Assembly (NCBI GenBank): GCA_034698045.1
Contig: JAQGAU010000198.1
Location: 1 to 34,822, forward strand
Length of the DNA stretch: 34,822 nt
DNA from: Paramacrobiotus richtersi
Taxonomy: Eukaryota; Tardigrada; Eutardigrada; Parachela; Macrobiotidae
Direction: 5' to 3'
Shown in pieces: positions 1 through 11,770 of the stretch (position 1 is the stretch's first letter; the number at the start of each line of letters is the position of its first letter). Made by a program: the position numbers and the translations under genes. The notes under the pieces were generated by a model. The model searched no databases. It was given only the letters and a program-made list of their open reading frames with translations, and was not told the DNA's origin.

Positions 1-1
1 A

Positions 2-887
2 GCAATGACTGGCCATGCCATGTCCTTGCACCTCGGGGAAGAGCCAGGGCATCTCCAGCGAGTGGGTTCCGGGTCGCACTTCGTCGAGCGCTGTCCGGTG
101 AGTGCGTGTAGTATTCACTGCTTTCTCTCGCGAAATTGTAAATATTGTCTGATTCGTTGCAACATAGCGTCAGTGACGCATCGACCTTTTTGGTAGTTGA
201 AATAACTTGATTGGCTTGATAAGCTGTCAATGCAGCGGGCTCCCCTAAACAGGCAGCTAGTGCGGGGCGGCCGATTGGCGTCGCAGTATTGATCTACTTG
301 CTTATCACATGGAGTTTAGACTGATTTTTTCTATCGCTTCCTTTCCCTTGTAGAAATCCGATTGTGAGTTGATCGCGCACTGGAGTGCAAAGAACATGCT
401 GCTGCACGTGCGGGCCATGCATCCCGAAATGCTGGGCGAACCGAGCAACTTCACCGAGGCGGCCAAGACGGTAAACTGCAGTGTTCTGCATTGGATTTAT
501 ATCCAATGTTTATCAAACTCAACACCGTTGTACCGCAGGAGCTGGACAAGCTGCTGGGACAGATCAAGGGCAAAATTATCGGACGAGCCATCGGCGACAC
601 TGCCAAGCGGGCAGGTGCTTCCGATGGGACAAAGCCGCACTGTTTGTACAGTTTCCGCTGTCACATACAGGCAAGTTGAAAATTAGAAAAAAGCCGCCAC
701 GATGGAAAGTCTCGAATTTACATCCTTTTAAAAATTATTATAAAAATATCCAAGATCGTTGTTCGAGCTCCTTATCGAGTTTGTCCTTATTCCTTTTTTG
801 TAGAATTGCAAGGAGTTCTTCTCGGAGCGGGAGCACATGGAGTGGCATATCAAGGCCGATCATCAGCCAGAGTGGAACAAGTTCTGA
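2..887 (+). CDS. C2H2 zinc-finger protein, 3' part of gene
   Basis: The 5' end lies outside the window. Predicted exons are <2-97, 354-470, 539-670 and 804-887 (TGA), with all junctions in phase 0. Joined, they show two C2H2 fingers. The first spans exons 1-2: Cys-x4-Cys (CPKSDC), about 13 residues, then His-x4-His (HVRAMH). The second spans exons 3-4: CHIQNC, 12 residues, then HIKADH. The last residues are PEWNKF. Both fingers are interrupted by an intron between or right beside their paired cysteines. The third intron (671-803) starts with GC (CAG/GCAAGT), the usual context of a GC-AG intron; no GT donor there keeps the finger in frame. The role is presumably nucleic-acid binding, but two isolated fingers do not identify a target. 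Sure of the fingers, less sure of the gene's full extent. Confidence 0.72.
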
Positions 888-1639
888 ACAGGCGATTAAG
901 GCCAACTGTGGATCGTATCGACATTTTGGCACCGAATTTTGTTGTATTTTAATCGACGGTATTTAATGTTGTTCCTAAAGCCGAACGTTTTCTCAGTTGT
1001 ACTTGGGTCTCTCTAGTTTGTATCGTATGGTATACTTCAGCTTTTTTTGCAGTAGGAAGACTTTCGCGTACGGTGTGAGATTTTGACCAGTGGAGGAAAA
1101 TGATGTGGATAGAATGTAGATTTTTCTCGCCGTAGATGTTTTCGGTTATTGCGTTACCGAGCTTTTCCGAGTTTTCGGCATAAAAAGTATGACGATGCTG
1201 CCATTCGAACACGTCGTATACACACCACAGTCGACTGATTGTTCATACTCTGACTTGAAAAGAATACGAAAACCCGCTGAAATCTTTCGCATTTAATAAC
1301 TAACATACTGTGCTGCGTGCACTTCTATAATTCCTGAAATATTTAGTAAACTGACAAACAGCATACAACATACCGGCCTGTTAGACGTGTTCTGCATTCC
1401 AGAATATACATTCGTTCGGCAATATTGATGCTTGAAGTCTGAAGAGAAAACGATGATGTCCTGTTTCACAATTGTTAGCTGCTATGTCGGCGATGATGCA
1501 TGTCAGCATGACTCATAATAATTCAGTTAACGCGGTTTAATTGATTCATACGGTTGCTTTAATCGCGTAATGCCTCGATAAGTAACGAATTCCCCAAAAA
1601 CACGTCCAATATGACTGCATATTGATACCAATATTATAA
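888..1639. other. Intergenic, no gene seen
   Basis: This is AT-rich sequence downstream of the zinc-finger gene. The open frames here are short, start at arbitrary points and resemble no family. It presumably includes the zinc-finger 3' UTR. Confidence 0.6.
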
Positions 1640-1797
1640 GACATCCCTCCAACGACTGCACAACCGAATCGTCCAGACAAATCTCCGCCACTTTCCGGCT
1701 CGGCAACAGGCTGCTCGCTCCATAGTGGCACTGCAGGATGTCCTGCAGTGAAGAAGTGCTGCCCTTTAAGGTGTGGCGACCCTATCGGCATGGCCTC
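1640..1797 (+). pseudogene. Decayed WAP-domain peptide gene, plus strand
   Basis: The plus strand reads PPTTAQ, then RPDKSPP, GCPAVKKCCP and CGDPI in one frame. This lines up closely with the WAP peptide at 26563-26772 (TPTTAQ, PDKCPP, GCPAGKKCCP, CKDPIY). The first of the eight core cysteines is Ser, others are missing, and a stop codon lies just upstream where the signal peptide should be. The terminal Tyr-stop is lost and the frame runs on. It is far from the cluster at 15-27 kb and is the only copy on the plus strand, so it was probably moved and inverted. Relatedness is seen directly; loss of function is inferred. Confidence 0.65.
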
Positions 1798-2603
1798 TGC
1801 AATGATCCTTGCGACATATAAATTTACCCTGTGCGGCGCACGGATCAGCGGTTTAGTTACACGCTAATTATTCGGTCAGACGAAAAGTTTTCGGGTCAGT
1901 CTTGGTCTTATTTTGTAGTCCATTTCATGCTCTATATCGATCCTGGTTGTTATCTTGTGTACGTGCAAATTTCATATTTTCATTATAATTTTGATTAGAT
2001 GTACCAGAGGAATTTGTTGGCAGAGTTTAAAGCTCAAAAATTCTCGTAATCAAATGAACAATATTAGATTGTACATAAATGCACATGCTTAATCTGCACG
2101 CGTAATACTCTTTTTAGCCGTATCTTCAATCCTCTTTCTTTCGGGCAAATAATCGCCTTTCGAATTGCACCGCAGAATACAGCGAGTACTTTGAATCTTC
2201 GCCGGATAGAAAATGGCCGCATGACTGTTGTCAGCAGCAAACTCCACATGCTCACTTGCAATTTGACCGAGTCCAGAGAGCGAAGGTCAATAACGATGTA
2301 TTCGAAAGGCATATTCGACCAACAACGTTTTGCAAGCTAAGGACTGACATTCATTTATCGCTAGCCATTAGTAGACAGCGTATTACAAACAGAAAAAAGT
2401 GTCACCATGGCATTTGGAACGGGCAGATTAATGGCTGCTGTTTTATGAATCGAGTGAATCTTGCTCCGGACATAACTTCTAAAAACGGTTCATTGTTTTT
2501 GTACCAAAAAACAACCGCTAAGACTGGAGCGCAAACTTTGGATGCATAATTATCCAGCTTTAGTGCGACGAGAAAAAATCGGGCAGCACATCCGTTATCG
2601 AGT
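1798..2603. other. Intergenic, 3' flank of the ligand-binding gene
   Basis: I see no convincing coding sequence. Part of it must be the 3' UTR of the minus-strand gene that ends at 2604. I found no clear polyadenylation signal close to that stop codon. Confidence 0.5.
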
Positions 2604-3744
2604 TCAGACTGCCAAATCCCACATGGACAGCAATTTCTGAATTTGTCCCGTGACCATGATCTTCGTGATGGCAATCGACAACGGCTTCTGCAGTGGAGAG
2701 CCTACGAGAAATCTTATCCTGAACAAGAAAGTACCAACTGTCAGATACGTTGTACTGACCAATCTGGACTCCCAGGGCGTAATAGTTGGTATGCAGCACC
2801 GGCCGGTTGATCACCAGACGGCCATCGGAGTTCTTGATGGCCACAGCAACCCCAACGTCCGGATACAAAAACGCCCAGCCCCCCTGCCGCACCAGCGCCA
2901 ATCCATCTTCCGCCTCTTGCACCATGGAGGTCGGAAGGTTGGCCTGCACATTGGCCCAAATCTCTCGCGCCCGCGGTTCTCTGGAACCCTACAATCGCAT
3001 ATGAAGCTAAAATAGGATATTCACCATATTTCCTGTCTTATTCCAATGTGAAAGTCCAGTAGCAGTAGAAACCCATAACAACGTTCAAAATTAACTGCCG
3101 TTTACGGTTTACCCTGAGGTATGTGACAGTGCCCGAACTGGCCTTAATAGCATACTTGATGCCCGTAAGCGACACATTGGGCTGGCTGACCATCACCAGA
3201 TGAAACGGCATGTAGGGGACGGTGAAATCGATGACCGACAACCTTTGTGACGAAATGCTAAAATCGGCGAGGATAATATCGGTGGTCTGTGTGAAACAAG
3301 CAGTCAGTGGTGTCCATAACAGTGAACACGTTTGTGCCTACATTGTGAATCAGTTGCCCGACCATCCCATCCCACTCCCCCTTGGCATCGGGACCTCCGT
3401 AAACACCGCCTGGTTGAATTGACAGCGTAAATTTAAACCCCGCCGCCGCTTTTAAGGCGTTCAGCAAATCCCAAATGAAGCCGGTGAAATTCCATCGGGA
3501 TTCGTCCGCAGGAAGTTGGAGGTTGGAGACTGCATTTGAATATGTGTGTAATGGGCTATTAAAACCTTACACTGCCACAGAGAGCGAACTGTCAACTTAC
3601 TACGATACTCACTACGCGGTAACTGGGACTCGATGCTGTTACTGCGTAGGAGCCGCCGCTTGTTCCGGTACCATATTGGCACGAAATATTGCCCAGGAGT
3701 GCAAGGAATACCGCAAAGTATACCATCATTCGTTCTGTCGCCAT
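2604..3744 (-). CDS. Secreted S1-S2 ligand-binding core of ionotropic glutamate receptor family, channel-less
   Basis: Predicted exons (minus): 3744-3609, 3529-3342, 3286-3113, 2988-2760, 2701-2604 (TGA). Phases agree throughout and give 274 residues. Residues 1-22 form a signal peptide (VYFAVFLALLG). Residues ~45-145 are lobe S1, with EWDGMVGQLI and then FSISSQRLSVIDFTVPY (residues 117-133). R123 sits where the family's ligand-carboxylate arginine sits. In the same uninterrupted exon the chain passes into lobe S2 (YAIKASSGT, 153-161), then AEDGLALVRQGGWAFL and GSPLQKPLSIAITKI, and ends at WDLAV. Normal family members carry TM1, pore loop, TM2 and TM3 between S1 and S2, TM4 after S2, and often an amino-terminal domain. 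None is present. The first ATG after the upstream stop-rich sequence was chosen as start. The acidic residue that usually holds the ligand amino group appears to be Pro (LYPD). A secreted small-molecule binder is inferred; the ligand is unknown. Confidence 0.82.
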
Positions 3745-4317
3745 TCTACTGGAGACGTCCAAGCCAGGTGTCACAATGGAAAAGCCGTCGCGGTTCTACT
3801 GTAACTCGTCTCAACGATACATGTCACTCTCTTTCGCGGATACTAACAAGCACATCGATTTTTTCCAACTTCTTCATAACTTTCTTTACCGGCAACGGTG
3901 GGCCTGACAAGACTCGCCGTAAAATAAGCGCACGTAGCATAGTATGTTTCAACCTGCGTACGTGGAAAGTGAAATAACAGGGTGTTTTGTAGCTCTAAGC
4001 TATTTTAATGAAAGCAGTCTTTTTCACAGCAGACGGCTGCCACCGAAAAAATCTATGGCAACAATCTAAAGTTTGCCGGTCTTCAGCTGGATACCAGCCA
4101 TATTCCGGTTTTGCCCAAAAAAGTGTTAATGCGTCGAGAACGCTGGTTTGCACCAGAATAATACTTTGACAGCTCATTCCGTTAATGGTTACACCCACGC
4201 CTTGTGGCTAATTAATTAGTCGCGCCTATCAATCGGCAATATGTTTTGACAATGTTGTATTTTTAATTTTTGTTCGATGACCGTTGCATCACTGCTGATG
4301 AGATACTAGTAGGTGAA
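3745..4317. other. Intergenic, promoter side of the ligand-binding gene
   Basis: This is the upstream flank of the minus-strand gene starting at 3744. No TATA box stands out and no open frame resembles a known family. Confidence 0.45.
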
Positions 4318-4745
4318 CAAGGAAAAACAAGAAAACATCTTCCATCTCCTGAGTTAAGCTAACCGTCCCCAAAACACAAATAGCATTTCCTCGGTGAATT
4401 TCCACACTGATGCGTTGCCGTAAGAATTGTGTGGTCCGGGGATTTCCGTTATTCTCTCGGATTCTGCGTCCCAAATCTTTCAAAAAAGCCTTGGCCTGCG
4501 TGCCCCAGCTTCCCATTGTCTCAAAAGCAATTGGCTGAACAATGTGTACCGATCGGTTAGAGCACTGTAGCGGGTTTCCTTCTCTCGCTCTCGAAGTTCG
4601 GCGGCGGCTCCGCATTTAGCAGTGGTCCGGGCGATGTTTAGGTGTCTGCAAAGGTGTCGGCTACCGTAACATCCCAAGCGAGTGGCATGCCGCATCTCCA
4701 AGGCATCAAGGTCATGCCATCCCGTCTTTTCCCATCGCCTCTGTC
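4318..4745 (-). mobile_element. Broken fragment of a retroelement (LINE-type polyprotein C-terminal part)
   Basis: Three minus-strand segments in successive frames match a pattern common at the end of reverse-transcriptase polyproteins in invertebrate genomes. About 4725-4648 reads RRDGMTLMPW, then GMPLAWDVTVADTFA. About 4640-4545 reads CGAAAELREREKETRYSAL. About 4545-4350 reads PIAFETMGSWG, LGRRIREN and RGNAICVLGTV. A stop codon follows the first segment and a frameshift separates the second and third, so it is dead. No reverse-transcriptase catalytic motif, 5' end or target duplication is visible. Assignment to this retroelement group rests on remembered family resemblance. Confidence 0.65.
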
Positions 4746-6654
4746 CAGACCTTGTGGTTTGACAATTGTCTTACGTTACTCACGTTCAGTTAAACGCTTT
4801 GCCAGCTAACGCTGATGGATATGCGGGGCAATCGATTCCCACCAAAATGAACATAGACTGACTATCTGCTTTTCTCACAGTATCGTTATTAGGATTCCGA
4901 AATTTTGTGCGTTGATGTACTATGGTGCAAAAATACTATAGGCGTTTCTTATGCAAAACTACATACACAACAATGGCGAAAGCGTCCATGATACAAGACC
5001 GGAACACGTGATACGAGTGCAGTAGATACATCCAACCAAATAATACTGCATGTACAGTACATGTTGCACGTAGTATACGTATGTACATGAATCGAGATGG
5101 TAACGATCCGTCTATAATTACCATCGTTTGAATGCTTCGATTCCGTACCATATTGCATCCCAATGGCTTTCTCTTTGTCTACGAGCCAGCAGTAAAAGGG
5201 TACGCGCTGAGCGATACTTCCAAATACGCCCTGCTCTTAAAGCAGTACACTGCGTCCCCACGTGCTGTATTCCCGTAATCTTTAAGCATTTCTAATTCTG
5301 ATTCCGAAAGCGGCCGAACATACCTACTGCCAGCAATGCTGAAAAAGCTTCACTCGAGCGACAATAAAATGATCTGACAAGAGTCACATGAAAAACAACC
5401 AAAAAGCTAGTACAACAACAACACGTTACTGAACCCCCCTGGGGGCAAACATCCACTCGCGTACCCCAATGTTCGGGGGCCAGTTTTTAGCTGTAAACAT
5501 TTCATCAGACTGATCGGCAAAAGAGCCAACACGAGCAAATAAACTGTTCTTCCGATGCTGAAAAATACCTGCTTGGTTCGACCCTTCCGGTGTGTGAAAA
5601 ATATGCACCGTCGTCAACCTTCTCTAGATTTAGCGCAGTTCGAACTCCAGGATAGCAACCTACTTCTGGAAAGTGTAGTAACAACTCCATCGTCATCTAC
5701 TTAGGTCTAAAATTATCCGTCGACTTAGGCCGAAGTTGTGATCGACTTCGACCACATCGTCGCCGATTTCCCGCATGTGTACGCAATACCGGCATCAATG
5801 TCGAGCTAGGATTGTCCATTGTATTTGAGCGTTTTCGTTAGCTTGTTAGCACGACCGCGCATTAGCAGAAAGGTTATTTAGTCGACTAGTGGATCGTCAG
5901 GCGTACGAACGTTCTTTGCGACATTCTCCTGCTTGTTAATGAATCGATCCAACGGCCATCGCACCTTAACAACAGACGATTGGCGTTACAATCTAAATTT
6001 CCGAATGTAAGCCTTTTCTTTTTTAATACTGATATACTTACTTCCATTTCGTTCGGTAACTGTTTGCTTTTGTTATTTTACTGTCTTCATCAAGTCAGCA
6101 CGATTGACTGAAAAAAAGGTATGGTATGATCTGGCTAGCAAATAACACGGTATCATACTGTAAGAACCCATTCACTGACTTACGTACTGAACAAATAATA
6201 ATTATTTCAACAACATCCATTTTATACATTGAAAAACAATGCACCGCAATATGCAATATTGCATGCTGTTGACGGTTTGTTCCGTTCTCGTTTAAATAAT
6301 AATTATCTCGGTTGTTCCATTGATCATGAGGCTGCGTGAGCATAACAGAGGGCATCACAATGCGACCTCCGGACGCAGCTGTAATCAATCATGTAGGATC
6401 ATTACGCGTCGTGCACAATGTATAAACGTCATACCGGGAAACCGTGGAATTACAATCAAGACGAATACCATCGTCCCGCGCCAACGCTGTTATTGTAATT
6501 CTGGATTGAATTGCAAAGCCTATTTTCTGCAGATGAACCCTTGAACAGACAAATTCTTTCGCTGCACAAACTGTGCTAGATCAAAGCAACGGTTTACCTT
6601 GGCAAATGCGACCCATATTCTAGCGTTTACATTTGGCAAGGCAAACAGACCAAC
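4746..6654. other. Gene-poor stretch before the guanylate cyclase gene
   Basis: No gene can be supported over 1.9 kb. Overlapping minus-strand frames at 5426-5696, and a short minus-strand frame at about 5860-5970 reading VRWPLDRFINKQ, look slightly coding-like. They resemble nothing I recognise and may be transposon debris. The last 100-200 bp should contain the promoter of the gene at 6655; no TATA box is obvious. Confidence 0.45.
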
Positions 6655-9600
6655 ATGGTTTTATTTGAGATCTGCTTGTTGTCCCTGCTGGTGACTGGAA
6701 ACTGGGCAAAGATTAATTTGATCGCGGTGATCATGGGTGAGAATCCCATGTACGGCTATCCAGCCCTAATGCCGTATTACGAGGTATCATTCAACTATGC
6801 GAAGCGCATGTATTCCGAGACCTTTGCCAAAGTGACCATGCAGTCCGTCACCGAGTCCAATCTGCTCTTCTGTGCCGACTCGACCGCTGCTATGAATAAC
6901 GTCGTCGGCCGTCTCCAGTTGATCGTCGCCAACTTAACCGGCATGTCCATTCTCTTTACTTCAGGTATTTGGCACATTCTTGCAGATCAGTTTTCCGTTT
7001 TCTATGAATACATTGGAGGTACAAGTTTGTACGACATGTACTCTGTTCATTGCCAAGGTTGCAACTTTGAGGTCACCCCACTAGCAGACTTTGCACGAGG
7101 TAAGCTGAATACCAACATTCCAAAAAAGATGTTCACAAGCCGACAATCACTGTTTACGTTAGTTCAGCATCAGCAGTATACCATCAAGTACAGACCCCCA
7201 GCTTCTTGCGTCTGTGAATACTAGCATAATAAAGCAATACAGAATCTCTGTTGATTTGTAATTTTGTAATGCTCGTCTCAAGTCTGCAATAAGCCATAAA
7301 GGTTATGTCGAATATGTTCTCATGCCAAGTTTATTTGGTTTTACCGTTTTTTTTGAGTGTTTATGTCGGAATTATTCAGCATTGTCAGTTAAGTACTGCA
7401 AAGCTCAGCAGCTAAGTTGATTAAATTCTTTTTCAGCCATAAAGCGTCACTCGTAGCGGTCGATCGTCTAAACCAATAACGATGTTTGTCATAGTTTTGT
7501 GTTCCTTTCAGAAATGGACATTCCGGTAATCAGCAGGTATGCGCGTAACGGAAGAAGAATCTGACCCCATTACCTATTTATTACCTTATTGATGACGCTG
7601 CAGCACCGTGTGGGATCCTACCTTCGTCAGTCGCCAACGCTACCCTACCTTCCTATCCTTTAGCTGCCGCGGAACTGGCGGCCACACATTAGCCGGCAAG
7701 GCCTTGCTGCAGCGCTACAACTGGCACACCGTGACCCTATTGTGCGACAATTTGTCACAGAATGCGGCGGTGGCCGGTTTCTACGATTCGCATTGCAACC
7801 ACTTTCCCAAATTCCTTACCGTCGCCAATGGATTCCAGGTCTATGTGGAGCGCTTCGATTCTGTCAATGACAGCAACTATGTTCCGAGACTTTTGCGGGC
7901 TAGAATGCAAAGCCGAAGTAAGAGCTTGGACATATTTTTGTTCGTAGTTTCAGTTGTGACCGGGACACTTTTGCAGTTATCATTCTGTTAACGACGGCAG
8001 ATCAAATCCGAAACATAATGGTGAGCGTATAAGAGGCGTTACACATAGAACTAGGCATTAATTCTGACAACATTGTTTCGTCAGTTAACAGCAAGCCGAC
8101 TGGGAATGGTCACCAGCGAGTATGTAAGTATCACCTTCTGTTCGTACAGTGCACCAGCATAATAAAATTTGTCTTCACCACACTTACATGTAGGTGTACC
8201 TTTATGTACTGACTTTGGAGGGCGTGGGACACATCCCGCTAGTGGTTGATAAAGGGCAGTCAGACGATGCTGTAAGCCGTATACATATAATTATCGCATG
8301 GAGAGTCATGCAGTCACGATATTTTGGAATATATTATGCAGACAATTTTCGAAGCCTACAAGACCCTGATTGTACTGACCTTTGAAATCCCCAACTATCA
8401 TGCCGTATCCGACTTGATCGATGAAACGGAACAACTGGCCAACAGAAGCTACGCGCACCCGTTCACTCCGGACGAGAAGGTACAGTATCAATCCTAGTGA
8501 CTTATTGTCCTGCCATGAGTTTTGACTCAAACAACATCTAAATTCTAAAAACAATTTTAAGCAGCTGTTCCTATAATCATACTAGTTACCGTAAGCTATA
8601 TAAATTTAACCGTACTTTAGCTTGCACAGTTGGCTTTCTCTTTGACACTGTTTCCCAGCATTAAATGTTCGAAGCGTCTAAAATTTTGCAGTTTTGGAGA
8701 ACAGTTGTAACAAATTTTGCATATTTCTTACATGCGGGCTTTCCATTGATAATAATTGTGGTTGTTGCACGAATACCAGTATTTAACAACCTAGCTAGGT
8801 CAGAACGCGCACAATGCGAAATTCACCGTTAGCGCAGCCATGCTGGTATGTTACGTAAAAGTTTACCAACCAATGTCATATATAGTACAGCGAGCACACC
8901 ATAACGATTCCCGAGATGATCTTCTCAGTGGCTCAAGTCCTCAACGAGAGTCGCATCCCGCTGGACCAGCTGACTAATAAAGAATTTCGTGCGGCCGTTG
9001 TCGACCGAGAGTTTCCCAGCGTTATCCGCAAGATCATCATCGCTCCCAATGGAATGCGCTTATCGAACACCATCTTTTCCAAACTCAACACCACAAGCCG
9101 CAGATTTGAGGTAACGAGGTAATACTCTCTGAATATGAATTGTGAGCTGAACGATATTGGTTTTTGTCGGGAAAGCCCGCCTGGATCTACGACGCTCTCT
9201 TGCGCAACTTGACCAAAGTGTCGTCTTTGGCTGACCAATGGGCGGGATCGTTGACAAGTCCCCGGAATGAGCCACTGTGCGGATTTAGACAGATCACTTG
9301 CTCGACATCAAATGGTACATAATTTGTCTGTATTTGTGCCAGTTAATGCATTAACACAATAATTAACGAAAAACAGATATGCTGCCGCTGATTACTGGAG
9401 CGGTTTTGGGAGGGATCGTCGGCTGCCTTTTCATCGTTGCTCTGTCCTTTATTGTCATGTATGTTTCACATGTTGCGGACTGTACTTCAGCACCGTCAGT
9501 GTAACGCAGTAGCAATTCGCAGGAAAAGGAACAGCAAAGAACAGATCGGTAACGAATGGTGGAGACTGAAGAACGACTCCCTGCACATTTCCGCAGAAAA

Positions 9601-11770
9601 AGCCGGAATCTTCGACAGCGATGAGCGTTTCGTGATGGGCGTGTATTATTCAGAAAGGGTTCTTGTTCGCTGTGAAACCGTTGACTTTGCGTTCATCGGT
9701 ATACCACAAGCAGCACTCTTGCAATCTTTGAAACATGTAACCTTTTCATTACATTTGCTTCCGATTGCTGTGCCCAAGCTTACCATACTTCTTTCATAGT
9801 TACGCGACATGAGAAACGACCACGTGGCCCACTTTGTGGGAATCACGGTCCATAACCACCGCCTGCATATTGTGTGGGAAGGCGGGCGAAGCACACTGCG
9901 TGACGTCTTCCTTCACAATGCCGTACTGCTGGGTGACGAAATGGTCAAACTGCATCTCATTTTCAATATTGTTTCGGTACTTTGAGCTTCTCAACTTACC
10001 CTTGTTCATACCTTATCACAGCTCGCTGTTCATTCAGAATAATGACTAAAACATACAGGGACTGCGCTACATCCACCTGAATACAAGTCTGCAAGCCCAC
10101 GGGAGCTTATCCAGCGGCACTGTCGTTTTGGACAGCCGTTTCACTGCCAAACTGGCCGGCGCTAGTTCTGGCTTAATTGTTTTCAAACTAACAAAGAACA
10201 GCAGCAAAAGTAAAGCCGTCAACTACTATTCCAAGCCGGATGATATCTTCTGCTTGGGAAAGGTCATCTGCGAAATCCTGGGCGGAAAGACAAGTGAATT
10301 TGGGGAAGTGCTCGATGTCGGTACGGGCGGGCGCTTGCGAGTTCTCGAGGTCAACATTCGCACAATCATTGCAAAACCTTGTATTATCCTTTGTAGAGAT
10401 GATCAAACTGGACAATACAATGTTGCTCTGGATCATTCGGGACGTGATCAAAATGTGCGTGCGTCCGAACGCCCTACAGCGGCCGAACATCAAGGCGGTA
10501 TTCGATTACCTTAAGGGCTTCCAACCTCGTGGTACCATTGTGGGCACACTGCGGGACCATCTGCAACGGCATGCGGAGTCCTTGGAGGAAGTCGTGGCCC
10601 GACGCACTGTAGAGCTTGTGCTGGAGCGGAAACGCGTGGATGATATCCTGGCCGAGATTATACCGAAGTACTTAGCCTCTAACCCGCCGACAAACCGGAT
10701 TCGGAATCGTGATTTTAATGTGCTTAGGTCGCTGGTGGCGGAGCTTCGGGAAGGGCACATGGCGCCGGCTGAGATCTTCGAATCTGTGACGCTCTTCTTC
10801 AGCAGTATGGTGGGCTTCGATGTTCTGTGTTTGTCGCGAACACCCGCCGAGGTGTGTGGTTTCCTGAACGAGCTCTACACCTTCATTGACCGGCAGATTG
10901 CCAGCTTCGACGTGTATAAAGTGGAGACCATCAAGGACGGATACGTGGTAAGGGCAGTGCGCTTTCGCTAGAATCTGAACGCACGGTGAAATGCGTCGAT
11001 GCGATGCATTCCGTTACAGCTGGCACCGGAGCGCAGAAAAAGACAGTTAAAGTTACGGATAGATGGCACGTCCTGCGTAGTACGGATTGTTACATAAAAG
11101 CCAGTGCGTTCAAACTATCTGTACATTGATTAGGTCAGAAGAAAGCATGTAGTACGATCCAATTATGTACTAATTTAGGTAGTCAGTGGACTGCCGGTAC
11201 GCAACGGAGATCTGCATGTGCTGGAGATCGCCGCCATGAGCCTGTACCTATTGAAAAGCTGCTCACCGGACACCCTCAAGCTGCACCTGCCCATCCGCAT
11301 TGGGCTTCACACGGGGCCAATCGCCGCTGGGTTCGTAGGAATGCGTATGCCGCGCTATTGCCTGTAAGTCAATACGTATAGCTTGTCTTTGCACGTACAA
11401 GAAGTTACTATCGATCGATTCTAGAAGTACTTATTCGACTACAGGTTCGGGGATACGATGAACACAGCCAGCCGCATGGAAAGTCATGGTGAATGTACGT
11501 GACCGTTTTGTCTTATTTTTCGGCTTCGTATAATGGATGCAGTACAGTAAAAGTCTGTTGCATTGTTACAGCTACCAGAGTGCAAGTCAGCCAGGACACT
11601 AAAGAGAAGCTGCTGGCTCAGAGCAGCCAATTCAGATTGGAACCACGGGGCAAGATTCAGGTCAAGGTATCCATCCCACCATACGAAGAAACGCTGTGCA
11701 GACGGTAAATAATGTATGGGGTTTCTTGCAGGGAAAGGGCCTGGTTGAAACATATTGGCTGACGACCTGA
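6655..11770 (+). CDS. Receptor guanylate cyclase with altered catalytic site
   Basis: Predicted exons: 6655-6964, 7058-7099, 7512-7536, 7604-7917, 7977-8020, 8085-8123, 8194-8271, 8342-8479, 8804-8845, 8895-9110, 9176-9314, 9377-9458, 9523-9736, 9800-9976, 10059-10320, 10397-10947, 11179-11363, 11445-11494, 11572-11666, 11732-11770. All junctions agree in phase, giving 1013 residues. Domains: signal peptide 1-18; natriuretic-receptor-type extracellular ligand domain to ~455 ([20 protein letters not shown]); one membrane helix ~465-487 ([19 protein letters not shown]); kinase-homology domain ~515-750, where HGSL replaces the kinase HRD; coiled dimerisation segment ([17 protein letters not shown]); class III cyclase domain ~840-1000. 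[17 protein letters not shown] keeps the Asn/Arg pair and the purine-specifying Cys; E884 and metal Asp D888 are kept. The other metal Asp (FSDIVGF in the family) is Ser844 (FFSSMVGFD). Normal enzymes make cGMP from GTP; this one may be weak or inactive. An unusual insert of ~20 residues precedes the cyclase domain. Exon 10's acceptor (8893-8894) is the least certain. Confidence 0.9.

Noticed and set aside
949-1212. Minus-strand open frame of 87 codons
   Set aside because: No motif, no supporting splice sites, and composition like the surrounding untranslated DNA.
2560-2760. Continuous reading of the S2 exon of the ligand-binding gene through DKISRRLSTAEAVV
   Set aside because: This continuation does not match the family. 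Removing a 58-bp intron (2702-2759) gives GSPLQKPLSIAITKI and MWDLAV, which fit the S2 ending.
5426-5696. Two overlapping minus-strand frames (one reading PNIGVREWMFAP)
   Set aside because: They are slightly coding-like but match no family I recognise; neither has a convincing start or neighbouring exon.
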